A stretch of DNA of 64,000 nucleotides. Origin: Flavobacteriaceae bacterium CP2B. Lineage in GTDB: Bacteria > Bacteroidota > Bacteroidia > Flavobacteriales > Flavobacteriaceae. The stretch spans positions 124,001-188,000 of the forward strand of contig LXTR01000070.1 of the NCBI GenBank assembly GCA_001683825.1. The letters are read 5' to 3'. Positions within the stretch are counted from its first letter, which is position 1. Each line of letters begins with the position of its first letter. A program made the position numbers and the translations under genes. Positions 20,583 to 28,374 of this stretch are shown in pieces. Below the pieces are notes generated by a model. The model had not been told where the DNA came from and ran no database searches. It saw only the letters and a program-made list of their open reading frames with translations.

Positions 20583-21128
20583 TCAGGGCAATCCGGCGGA
20601 ATTGGCCAGGGCATCGCCGATCTTCCTGTTCCACTCCAATTGTTTATCGGGGTAGCGGGAGTAATTGGTCTCCTGGTCGTAGCGCGACTGATAGGCGTTG
20701 AGTTCCAGAAGCACCCGGTTATAGATCTCCTGGACCTCTGCTTTGGCATTTTTGGTAAACCTGGCCGCCACCAGTTGCTTCCGCAATTTACGGGCAAATA
20801 GCTCGGAAATATCAAAATGCAGCTGTTCATGACTCAGGACCAGGGCGTCGCAAAGGTGTGGCTGGTACCAGGATTTTTCCGGATAGAAATAGGCCCCCAC
20901 GCTGAACTCCAACTCGTACCCCCCTTTCGTTTCCCGCCCGGTATATTCATAACTGATACCACTGGCGGTAGTGGCTGCAGCCCAGGCTGTTTTAAAAGGT
21001 TTCCCCTTGAAATCCTCCCAGGCAAGTTTCCTGGAAACATCCCACGCAATAGGGGTGCTTTCCTGTGCCAGGCCATGCTGGCTAAGGCAGAAAACCCATG
21101 CAAGTACTATGTTTCTTATAGTCCCCAA
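20583..21128 (-). CDS. DUF922-type putative zinc protease, exported
   Basis: A 181-residue exported protein with the zinc-metalloprotease signature HEQLH (His100, Glu101, His104), which is the hallmark of the DUF922 family of predicted secreted Zn-dependent proteases. N-terminal residues 5-21 form a signal peptide. No ATG is available near the N-terminus; the TTG at 21128 is the best start and lies inside the 3' end of osmC (13-base overlap), so translation is probably coupled. It is the last gene of the run guaA, LysM-PBP1, osmC, DUF922. Proteolytic activity has not been shown for this group as far as I recall. Confidence 0.78.
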   Translation of the reverse strand: MGTIRNIVLAWVFCLSQHGLAQESTPIAWDVSRKLAWEDFKGKPFKTAWAAATTASGISYEYTGRETKGGYELEFSVGAYFYPEKSWYQPHLCDALVLSHEQLHFDISELFARKLRKQLVAARFTKNAKAEVQEIYNRVLLELNAYQSRYDQETNYSRYPDKQLEWNRKIGDALANSAGLP

Positions 21129-21520
21129 TAAAACGTTATTTCCTTTTCGATGGCTTCATGAAGGCTCAAAAGTACCGGGCAGGTCCTCGCCGTATGCTCC
21201 AGTATCTTCCGGTCTTTATCGGATATGTTGGCCGGTAGCTCCAGGCGCACCTCCACCTTTGAAATCCTTCGCGGGTCAGACGCCATGTGTTTGGTTACCC
21301 CGGCTGTGGCATTTGTAAGGTCTACCCCCATCCCCCGGGCTTTGATCCCCATAACCGTAAGCATACAGCTGGCAAGGGCCGTCGCCACCGTATCGGTCGG
21401 TGAAAATGCCTGCCCGAGTCCCTGGTTGTCAACCGGGGCATCCGTTATAAACTCACTGCCGGAACGCAGGTGGACACACCGTGTTCGCAATTCGCCCGTA
21501 TAGGTTACTTTCGAAGTCAT
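21116..21520 (-). CDS. OsmC/Ohr-family thiol peroxidase
   Basis: A 134-residue cytosolic protein of the OsmC family, which reduces organic hydroperoxides with two cysteines. Both are present: Cys52 (ALASCMLTVMG) and Cys114 (ARTCPVLLSL), with the early Arg-containing strand (LRTRCVHLRSG) supplying the conserved basic residue. Length is typical. Its ATG overlaps the stop of the LysM-PBP1 gene as ATGA (21517-21520), and its own end overlaps the DUF922 start. It is nearer to the OsmC/YhfA type than to Ohr, judging by LDLTN-like and KHMASDP wording, but that subtype call is soft. Confidence 0.87.
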   Translation of the reverse strand: MTSKVTYTGELRTRCVHLRSGSEFITDAPVDNQGLGQAFSPTDTVATALASCMLTVMGIKARGMGVDLTNATAGVTKHMASDPRRISKVEVRLELPANISDKDRKILEHTARTCPVLLSLHEAIEKEITFYWGL

Positions 21521-23718
21521 AATTCATCATTTACCTCCCTGATGCGCATATCGTCATACATCATGATATAGGTCGCCTGGTTAAAATACCCTGAGAGCAG
21601 GTCCTTGCTATAGCTAAACTTGTTACCCACATATTCTGTGGTCCCCACCTGTGCCGAGGCTTCAAAAAGGTCGGGCCTGTAAGCCAGCTTCAGCAACATA
21701 TCAAAGGTAAGGTCGAACCCCCTCACCGCATAGCGGTCCGGTTCACTCCCATACTTTACCCGGTAGTTTCTCACAAAGGCAGCGCTCCCTGCTTCCCGGT
21801 AAACAGAAGGGTAGGTAAACTTCAGGTTGGAAAGGTGGGAGCCCGAAATCACATCGTTATCAAAAGCCTTGTTTTTGTTTGTGCTAAACATGCGCACCAT
21901 GGTAGAATCGGTTTTGGCCGAATTGAGGATCGAGGTAACGCTCGAGATCAACTTGAAGTTGTCCGATTCCACAAAGGTCCAATTTTCCTTGTCTACGGAT
22001 AACAATGAGGTAAAGTGATCGTAATCAATCGCGATGTTCTTCTCTTCTTCCTTCACTTTTACCACCCGGGCTTTGGGAAACCTGGAGAGTATGGAATCCT
22101 TAACCGCCTTGTTTTTTAGATCTGCAATGACAATGATATTCTGGTCGGTTACCTTTTCCTGCATAAAATCCAGCATGCGCTCCCTCAGGATCTCATCCGA
22201 CGTATAGGAAAAGAAAACATTGTCCAGGCTCACCTCGGCGCTCACAGGTACCGGGGCTATGACGGGCACCTGGTAGGCGGCCGCTTTTACGGCCACTTCC
22301 TGCAGGGAGGGTTGGTCCAGGGGGCCAAAAATGGCACTCACCTCCCCAAGCCGTTCACGCCTGAGGATATCCCTGGTTTTTGATAGGCTGAGTTCGTTGT
22401 CATAGGTGCGGACGTCTACTGAGACGCCCAGTTTTGCAATGGAGTCCAGGGCCATTAAGGCGCCTGAATAAAGGCCCAGGCTGTATTTGATGTCATTGCG
22501 GTTTTCTATGGCCTTGAGGGCGTTTTCAGTATCGGAAAGGTTGATGCGGTCCAGGCGGAATGGCAGCATGAAGACTACCCTGGGTTTGAGCTCGGGGTTG
22601 ATGCTGTCCAGGAGGTTGATCTTATCGAGCACCAGGGAATTTTTCACTTCCAGGCCAGCCACATCCGCCCTGGGGATCTTCAGGATCATTCCTGCCTTGA
22701 GGCCGTTTGCCAGGTCGGGGTTGAGTTCGAGCAACTCGTTATAACCAATCCCCAGGTTACGGGTAAGTGAATAGGTGGTTTGTTTGGGCTTCACCTCATA
22801 AAACACGAAATTTTCCGTATTTACCGGGGTATCAGCCGCCCTTTTCTTTGGAAGGCGAAGCACCATTCCCTCTTTCAGTCCGTTCTGGGCTACTATTTCG
22901 GGGTTGAGCCGGATAATGGTTTCCTGGGGCACCCCAAATTCGTTGCTCAGGCTGTAAAGCGTCTTTTTTGGGGGTACCGTGTAGGACATAAACAAGGCTA
23001 TTTGCTGGTTATCCACACTGCTCCCGGCAATTTTTGGCAGGAGCAGTTGTTGTCCCTCCTGCAGGTAATTGTTGGAAGCAGAAAGGTCGGGGTTCAGGAC
23101 CAGCAGGCTGTCTATGGGAATGCCATAGGTATGCGCGATGCTCCATCGCGTCTCCTTCGGTTTTACCGTGTAGATCTCAAAATCCTGTGGGTCCGGGCCC
23201 TCCGGGCTGTCCTCTGTTTCACCAAACACGGGGATTCGGAGTCGCATTCCCTTTTTGAGCTGGCTGGCGTACAGTTGTTTGTTGTAGCGCTTCAAATCGT
23301 CCTCGCCCAGATCGTACCGTTTGGCTATGCCGTAAAGCGTTTCCCTTTTCCGCACGCGATGGGCTTCAAAACGGAGCGGCACCCTTGGGTCTTCCTTCCG
23401 GACCGAATCGTTAATTTTTTCCAGGGCCTCTTCTACCGACAGTTTCTTGCCGCCCTGCGGGGTGATCTCCGAGGGTTTTACATCAATGGCCGCCGCCTTG
23501 GCATCCAGGGGAATGACTAGGATGGTATTGGGACGCAGGGGTTCATCCTGTTTGAGTTCCTTGTTGGCCTTCAGGATATTAAAAGGGGTCACCCGGTATT
23601 TTTTGGCAATCCCGTAGAGGGTTTCCCCCTGCTTTACCGCATGGGTGGTAAATTCCTGGGCAATTCCCTGGAATACCAGCACCATAAATACCAGAAAGGA
23701 TAACAGTGTTCTACGCAT
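21517..23718 (-). CDS. Five-LysM / type 1 periplasmic-binding-protein fusion
   Basis: A 733-residue exported protein. After a signal peptide (start ATG at 23718, MRRTLLSFLVF; the longer frame to 23742 is unlikely) come five LysM modules at roughly residues 20-70, 105-155, 175-225, 235-285 and 300-345, each starting with a pattern like VKQGETLYGIAKKY or VKPKETRWSIAHTYG. From about residue 375 the C-terminal half is a type 1 periplasmic-binding fold (VVFMLPFRLDRINLSDTENA, SAIFGPLDQPSLQEVAVKAA, VPVIAPVPVSAEVSLDNVFF). The LysMs should bind peptidoglycan; the binding domain recalls LpoA-type activators of penicillin-binding proteins. It lies between guaA (14-base gap) and osmC (ATGA overlap). Confidence 0.85.
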   Translation of the reverse strand: MRRTLLSFLVFMVLVFQGIAQEFTTHAVKQGETLYGIAKKYRVTPFNILKANKELKQDEPLRPNTILVIPLDAKAAAIDVKPSEITPQGGKKLSVEEALEKINDSVRKEDPRVPLRFEAHRVRKRETLYGIAKRYDLGEDDLKRYNKQLYASQLKKGMRLRIPVFGETEDSPEGPDPQDFEIYTVKPKETRWSIAHTYGIPIDSLLVLNPDLSASNNYLQEGQQLLLPKIAGSSVDNQQIALFMSYTVPPKKTLYSLSNEFGVPQETIIRLNPEIVAQNGLKEGMVLRLPKKRAADTPVNTENFVFYEVKPKQTTYSLTRNLGIGYNELLELNPDLANGLKAGMILKIPRADVAGLEVKNSLVLDKINLLDSINPELKPRVVFMLPFRLDRINLSDTENALKAIENRNDIKYSLGLYSGALMALDSIAKLGVSVDVRTYDNELSLSKTRDILRRERLGEVSAIFGPLDQPSLQEVAVKAAAYQVPVIAPVPVSAEVSLDNVFFSYTSDEILRERMLDFMQEKVTDQNIIVIADLKNKAVKDSILSRFPKARVVKVKEEEKNIAIDYDHFTSLLSVDKENWTFVESDNFKLISSVTSILNSAKTDSTMVRMFSTNKNKAFDNDVISGSHLSNLKFTYPSVYREAGSAAFVRNYRVKYGSEPDRYAVRGFDLTFDMLLKLAYRPDLFEASAQVGTTEYVGNKFSYSKDLLSGYFNQATYIMMYDDMRIREVNDEL

Positions 23719-23732
23719 CGGTTCTAGAGATT

Positions 23733-25265
23733 TTATTCCCATTCTATGGTTGCCGGGGGTTTGGAACTGATATCGTATACCACCCTGTTAACGCCCGGAA
23801 CTTTGTTAATAATATCATTGGAGGTTTTCTGCAAAAATTCATAGGGCAAATTGACCCAATCTGCAGTCATCCCATCCGTACTTTCAACGGCCCTCAGGGC
23901 CACGCATTTTTCGTAGGTACGCTCATCGCCCATGACCCCCACGCTCTGTACCGGCAGCAACATGGCGCCGGCCTGCCATACCTTGTCGTAAAGCCCCCAT
24001 TCCTTGAGCCCGTTGATAAATATGGCATCTACTTCCTGCAAAATGGCCACCTTTTCGGGGGTGACATCGCCCAGGATGCGAATGGCCAGGCCGGGCCCCG
24101 GAAACGGATGCCTCCCCAGTCGTTCGTCCTCGACTCCCATGCTGGCCCCCACCCTGCGAACCTCATCCTTGAAAAGCATTTTCAATGGCTCCACTATCTT
24201 GAGCTTCATAAAATCAGGTAGCCCGCCAACATTGTGGTGGCTCTTGATGGTTGCCGATGGTCCGCCGGTGACTGACACCGATTCGATCACGTCTGGGTAG
24301 ATGGTCCCCTGGGCCAGCCATTTCACATCCCGGACCTTGTGGGCTTCGTCATCAAAGACTTCTATGAAAACGCCCCCGATAATCTTGCGTTTCTTCTCGG
24401 GATCGCTCTCCCCGGCCAAAGCGTTCAAAAAGCGTGCCGAAGCATCAACCCCCTTTACGTTGAGCCCCATATGCTGGTATTGGTCCAACACCTGATCAAA
24501 TTCATGCTTCCTCAAAAGCCCGTTGTTGACAAAGATGCAATGCAACTGTGGGCCAATGGCCTTGTGTAATAATACCGCAGCGACCGTAGAATCTACGCCC
24601 CCGGACAAGCCGAGGATCACCTTGTCCTTGCCCAGTTGCTTCTTGAGTTTCTCCACCGTTGAGGCCACAAAAGCATCGGGCGTCCAGGTTTGTTCGAGGC
24701 CCGCAATATCTACCAGAAAGTTTTTAAGCAGCGTCTTCCCCTCGGTAGTGTGGTATACCTCGGGGTGGAATTGAATCCCGAATGTGGGTTCCCCTTCAAT
24801 CGTATAGGCCGCGTTGGCCACTTCCTGGGTGCTGGCCAGTAATTTGGCGTTGGCCGGCAGTCTTTTGATGGTATCGCTATGGCTCATCCACACCTGCGTA
24901 TTCTCAGGGATCCCATTGAAAAAAGGCGTGCCATTCAGGATAGTAGACAGACGGGCCCGCCCGTACTCACGGGTATTGGAAGCCGCTACTTCGCCCCCGT
25001 GGAAATGGGCCAGGTACTGGGCGCCATAGCAGACCGCCAGGAGGGGTTTTTTACCCTTGATCCCGGAAAGGTCAGGATGCGGGGCGTTTTCAGCCCTTAC
25101 CGAAAACGGGGAGCCCGAAAGGATGACCGCCTTGTAATTAGACAGGTCCGAAGGCAGGTGGTTATATGGTTTAATTTCACAAAAAATATTGAGTTCCCTT
25201 ACCCTGCGGGCAATGAGTTGTGTGTACTGGGAACCAAAATCGAGGATCAGGACGTTATTTTGCAT
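23733..25265 (-). CDS. guaA: GMP synthase (glutamine-hydrolysing)
   Basis: Amidates XMP to GMP. The 510-residue protein has a class I glutaminase domain ([12 protein letters not shown] with nucleophile Cys; [12 protein letters not shown]), an ATP pyrophosphatase domain with PP-loop [14 protein letters not shown], and the C-terminal dimerisation domain ([17 protein letters not shown]; ending in [11 protein letters not shown]). The ATG at 25265 ([13 protein letters not shown]) is used instead of the TTG at 25271. A TATTTTTG element ends only 3 bases before this ATG, which would give a very short or leaderless transcript. First gene of the run with LysM-PBP1, osmC and DUF922. Confidence 0.97.
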   Translation of the reverse strand: MQNNVLILDFGSQYTQLIARRVRELNIFCEIKPYNHLPSDLSNYKAVILSGSPFSVRAENAPHPDLSGIKGKKPLLAVCYGAQYLAHFHGGEVAASNTREYGRARLSTILNGTPFFNGIPENTQVWMSHSDTIKRLPANAKLLASTQEVANAAYTIEGEPTFGIQFHPEVYHTTEGKTLLKNFLVDIAGLEQTWTPDAFVASTVEKLKKQLGKDKVILGLSGGVDSTVAAVLLHKAIGPQLHCIFVNNGLLRKHEFDQVLDQYQHMGLNVKGVDASARFLNALAGESDPEKKRKIIGGVFIEVFDDEAHKVRDVKWLAQGTIYPDVIESVSVTGGPSATIKSHHNVGGLPDFMKLKIVEPLKMLFKDEVRRVGASMGVEDERLGRHPFPGPGLAIRILGDVTPEKVAILQEVDAIFINGLKEWGLYDKVWQAGAMLLPVQSVGVMGDERTYEKCVALRAVESTDGMTADWVNLPYEFLQKTSNDIINKVPGVNRVVYDISSKPPATIEWE

Positions 25266-25281
25266 GGGCAAAAATACTAAA

Positions 25282-25987
25282 ATGAAAAAACTGGGCTTCC
25301 CCTTTTAGCCATATTTCTGAGAAGTTATAAACCTATCAAACAAATCCGAGACCGCGATGACCGTTTATCGATTTTAACATGCTACCCAGAAAAACCTGGG
25401 AAAGTTCCTCGCATACCGGTTGCCCAGGCCTGGAGGAAAGCGCGTCCAGGCAAGGCCGGATCAAGCGCGACAAGGAGTACATAGGAGGCCCTGGTTGTGG
25501 AAGCCAATACTTCCGCGTATCTTGGCAACTTGTGTCGGGTACTGGATCCTAACCCGCGCCTCTTCCCGCTACTTTCCCTATAGAATCACTTAGTTATATT
25601 TATTGTTCAGGTAATAAACGTAGAGACACTGGTTATAAAATGTTTAGACCTATTCCTACAAATTGTAAATCTGTTGATTTTTCCGTGTCCTGGGGTGGTG
25701 CCACCTGTTTTTTGGATCCTACTGCGTTAAAAAAAACACCCTGGCGGCAAGGGGTTGGGCGGGTAAGGGCCGGATCGGGAAGGCAAGAAAAAAGAAAAAG
25801 CCCTGACCCCTACAGTCAAGGCTTTTCTAATCAAAAACCAACCTAAACACATGAACTATTTATGACACAATTTTTGCGATTTCAAATAATCTTTTTCACA
25901 GCAATTTTTATATAGAACAATCCAGGTTGAAAATACCCTACCACCTTTTTTAATTTTTTATATTTATGAGCACTAACAAGCTGAATC
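25282..25987. other. 0.7-kb gene-free region between divergent guaA and a PNPOx-like gene
   Basis: No open frame here has codon use or similarity that I can support; the 68-codon frame at 25640 looks spurious. The stretch 25380-25560 is as GC-rich as coding DNA but is stop-interrupted in all frames that I checked, while 25570-25700 and 25850-25980 are AT-rich. A hairpin at 25794-25829 (separate entry) implies that some transcript ends inside the region, so an unrecognised small RNA or decayed gene is possible. Confidence 0.5.
25794..25829. terminator. Terminator-like hairpin in gene-free region
   Basis: Arms AAAAGCCCTGAC and GTCAAGGCTTTT pair with one mismatch around a short loop. The T run is short on the plus strand but longer on the minus strand (CTTTTTCTTTTTT), so it may work better for a leftward transcript. 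Confidence 0.6.
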
Positions 25988-26533
25988 ATGACTGACGCCT
26001 TTTTTGAAGAACTACAGACAGAATTGCATAAAGGCATCACAGAAAAGGGGCACCCCTTCCGTTATTGCACGATGGCCACCGTGGGCCTGGATCGTATGGC
26101 GCGCCTCAGGACGGTGGCCGTCCGGAATATCGGGAAGGACTTTGTTTTTTCGATCTATACTGACAAACGTTCCAAGAAGGTCGTCCATATCAAGGAAAAC
26201 AAGTTGGTGAGCCTGTTGTTTTTTGATCCCGGGAAGTTATTGCAACTCAAAGTAGAAGGCATGGCGGTCATCAATAAAGACCCGGCCGTGCTCAAGGCCT
26301 TGTGGAAAGGCATAGACACCCCTGCCAAGAAGGACTATACCACCACCATGGCACCGGGCAGTGTACTCGAAGACCCGAAGCGCCTGGAGTATTTAAAAGC
26401 CGAAGATTATTTTTGCCTTCTCGAGGTACACCCTTTTAAGATTGAGTACCTGAAACTCCAAAGGCCCGACCACCAACGCATCCGCTTTTCGAGGGTGGAA
26501 GACCGTTGGAAAGGAGAATTTTTAGTACCCTAA
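25988..26533 (+). CDS. Pyridoxamine 5'-phosphate oxidase-like FMN-binding protein
   Basis: A 181-residue split-barrel flavoprotein of the PNPOx-like group. Evidence: N-terminal FRYCTMATVGLDRMARLRTVAVRNI, the FMN-contact stretch SIYTDKRSKKVVHIKENK and LVSLLFFDPGKLLQLKVEG. It is shorter than true PdxH and lacks the C-terminal motif of that enzyme, so it is more likely a general FMN-dependent oxidoreductase such as an Alr4036-type protein than the vitamin B6 enzyme. A TATATTTA element sits about 22 bases upstream of the start. The end overlaps the 3' end of convergent bshC by 12 bases. Confidence 0.8.
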   Translation: MTDAFFEELQTELHKGITEKGHPFRYCTMATVGLDRMARLRTVAVRNIGKDFVFSIYTDKRSKKVVHIKENKLVSLLFFDPGKLLQLKVEGMAVINKDPAVLKALWKGIDTPAKKDYTTTMAPGSVLEDPKRLEYLKAEDYFCLLEVHPFKIEYLKLQRPDHQRIRFSRVEDRWKGEFLVP

Positions 26534-28123
26534 CACCATGAAATCCGAAGGATATACCTGTAGTTTGTCCATGAGCATGGGGATGAAGTCTTCCCCCAAT
26601 TCCAGGTAAAAATCTGCAAAGTTTTGTTGGCGCTCCTGCAGGCCCTGCCCTGGAAACAACTCGTTCTGCAGCGCTGCAAGTCGTACCACCTGGTCCTGCA
26701 ACTTGCGTTTCTGCGCCTTTAACAATCGTTTCTCCAAATGGTCCAGTCCTTTCAGCTGCTTTACTTCCTGGGCCTTGACGGCCCCCAGAAACGACGTATC
26801 GGTCTGTTCGGCAAGGCGATACAGGTTTTCAAACTGTTGCTTTAAGTGCGCCCGTTGCGGGCTGAAGTCGATATCGATGTTGGATATTTCCCTGATTTTC
26901 TTGTTGATCAGGCTGTTTTGTTTCAGGAACAGGTCTTTGGCCTCCAGGTTCAGGTTTTGCATTTTCCTTCGCTGTTTCCCGGTGAGGAGCAAGGCCGAAT
27001 TCCGCAGCATCAATACCGGGAACGGCACGTCCATGGCCGTGAACATGCCCTTCAATTCCAGCCAGTAGGCAAGTTCCCCGCCGCCGCCTATGTAGCAGAG
27101 GTTGGGAAGAATGACTTCCTGGTACAGGGGCCGGGCTATGACATTGGGCGAGAATCGTTCCGGGTGGGATTCCATTTCCGCCAGCAATTCCTTTTCGCTG
27201 AATGACCACGGGCTGTTTAGCACCAAATACCGGCCGTTTTTGGCTTCTATGCGCTCCCTTCGCCCTTCCCTCAGGTAGAAATAATTGATTTCCCTGGGGT
27301 TTACCTGAATTCCGTAAGAAGGGTCTACTTCCCGAAGCGCCTCAATGCTATCCGAAACTTGTTGATAAGGTATATGCTCCAGTAGGTCCTTTTTCATGTA
27401 AGGTAGCAATTGCCGCTTTAAAGTGGGTTCGTCCCCGTCTATGATCACCAGGCCATAGTTGCTGAAAAGGGCATTTGCCAGGTAACGGGTCGCTCCCGCG
27501 AGGGTGGCATGCCCGAGGTAGGCCTTTTTAAAAAGGGCCTTGAGCTGGCCCGCCTTGTCTCCGCCACCCATCTCCTGGACAAAAGTATCGTAAACGGCCT
27601 GCAGCCCCTCCGTGTCCAGGCGACCTACAGCCCCGGAGCAATCGCGGTTCCACCGGAGTATTTTCCCCTTGAATGTAAAATGGTTGATCTCCTCGAAATC
27701 ATGGTCTTCCGTGGCCATCCAGTACACCGGGACAAAATTGTATTCGGGGTATTCCGTTTTGAGGGCAGTACTCAATTTAATGGCCGAAATAATCTTGTAC
27801 AAGAAATACAAGGGCCCCGTGAACAGGTTGAGCTGGTGGCCCGTGACGATGGTAAACGTATTGGTGGCCTTGAGCAGGGCGATGTTGTTTGCGGTATCAG
27901 GTGAGGGCTGCAACCCCTTATATTGCTTATTAAGGGCCTCAAAAAGCACCTCCCGCTGCTTCCGGGGAAAATGCTGTGCTTTCCGCTCAATGCAGTCAGA
28001 AAAAGACTCATTCCCCGGAAAAACGTTGTAAAAAGGGCGGAGTTCTTCCCTTTCTCGAAGGTAATCGGCAATAAGCGGGGAAAAGTAACCGGTCTGTTCT
28101 AATGGGATACAGGCAACATCCAT
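26522..28123 (-). CDS. bshC: Bacillithiol biosynthesis cysteine-adding enzyme BshC
   Basis: BshC adds cysteine to glucosaminyl-malate in the last step of bacillithiol synthesis, the low-molecular-weight thiol used instead of glutathione in Bacillota and many Bacteroidota. The 533-residue protein has the family N-terminus (MDVACIPLEQTGYFSPLIADYL), the nucleotide-fold core TFTIVTGHQLNLFTGPLYFLYKI, VPVYWMATEDHDFEEINH, and a C-terminal coiled coil (about residues 390-490, rich in Lys/Gln/Leu). Length is normal. bshA/bshB are not in the window. It is divergent from the M14 peptidase gene, with a 251-base spacer. Confidence 0.95.
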   Translation of the reverse strand: MDVACIPLEQTGYFSPLIADYLREREELRPFYNVFPGNESFSDCIERKAQHFPRKQREVLFEALNKQYKGLQPSPDTANNIALLKATNTFTIVTGHQLNLFTGPLYFLYKIISAIKLSTALKTEYPEYNFVPVYWMATEDHDFEEINHFTFKGKILRWNRDCSGAVGRLDTEGLQAVYDTFVQEMGGGDKAGQLKALFKKAYLGHATLAGATRYLANALFSNYGLVIIDGDEPTLKRQLLPYMKKDLLEHIPYQQVSDSIEALREVDPSYGIQVNPREINYFYLREGRRERIEAKNGRYLVLNSPWSFSEKELLAEMESHPERFSPNVIARPLYQEVILPNLCYIGGGGELAYWLELKGMFTAMDVPFPVLMLRNSALLLTGKQRRKMQNLNLEAKDLFLKQNSLINKKIREISNIDIDFSPQRAHLKQQFENLYRLAEQTDTSFLGAVKAQEVKQLKGLDHLEKRLLKAQKRKLQDQVVRLAALQNELFPGQGLQERQQNFADFYLELGEDFIPMLMDKLQVYPSDFMVLGY

Positions 28124-28142
28124 GAAAAGGAAATTATGCCGG

Positions 28143-28150
28143 TAAAGATA
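28143..28150 (-). promoter_or_regulatory. Candidate -7 element upstream of bshC
   Basis: Reads TATCTTTA on the minus strand, one base off TAnnTTTG, 20 bases before the bshC ATG. Confidence 0.35.
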
Positions 28151-28374
28151 AAATTCTTAAAGGCCACTAATCCTAAAAATACGTTAAGATGTTGCCTTGC
28201 ACCAGGGGGCCGGCCAGCCAGCCAGTGATCCCGGGGGCCTGTCCGGGCTGATGGTTGCCGCCGGGTAAACCACGGGGGTACCCCTTAAAGGGTTTTCCGC
28301 CCGCCTTGTCCGGAAAGCCACATGGATTTGATAATTTATGCCTATTTTGCCGGCGCGAAAAAATTACCGAATCC

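Noticed and set aside
25640-25846. 68-codon frame in the 25.3-26.0 kb gap
   Set aside because: Overlaps the terminator-like hairpin; peptide composition looks random and no start signal is seen.
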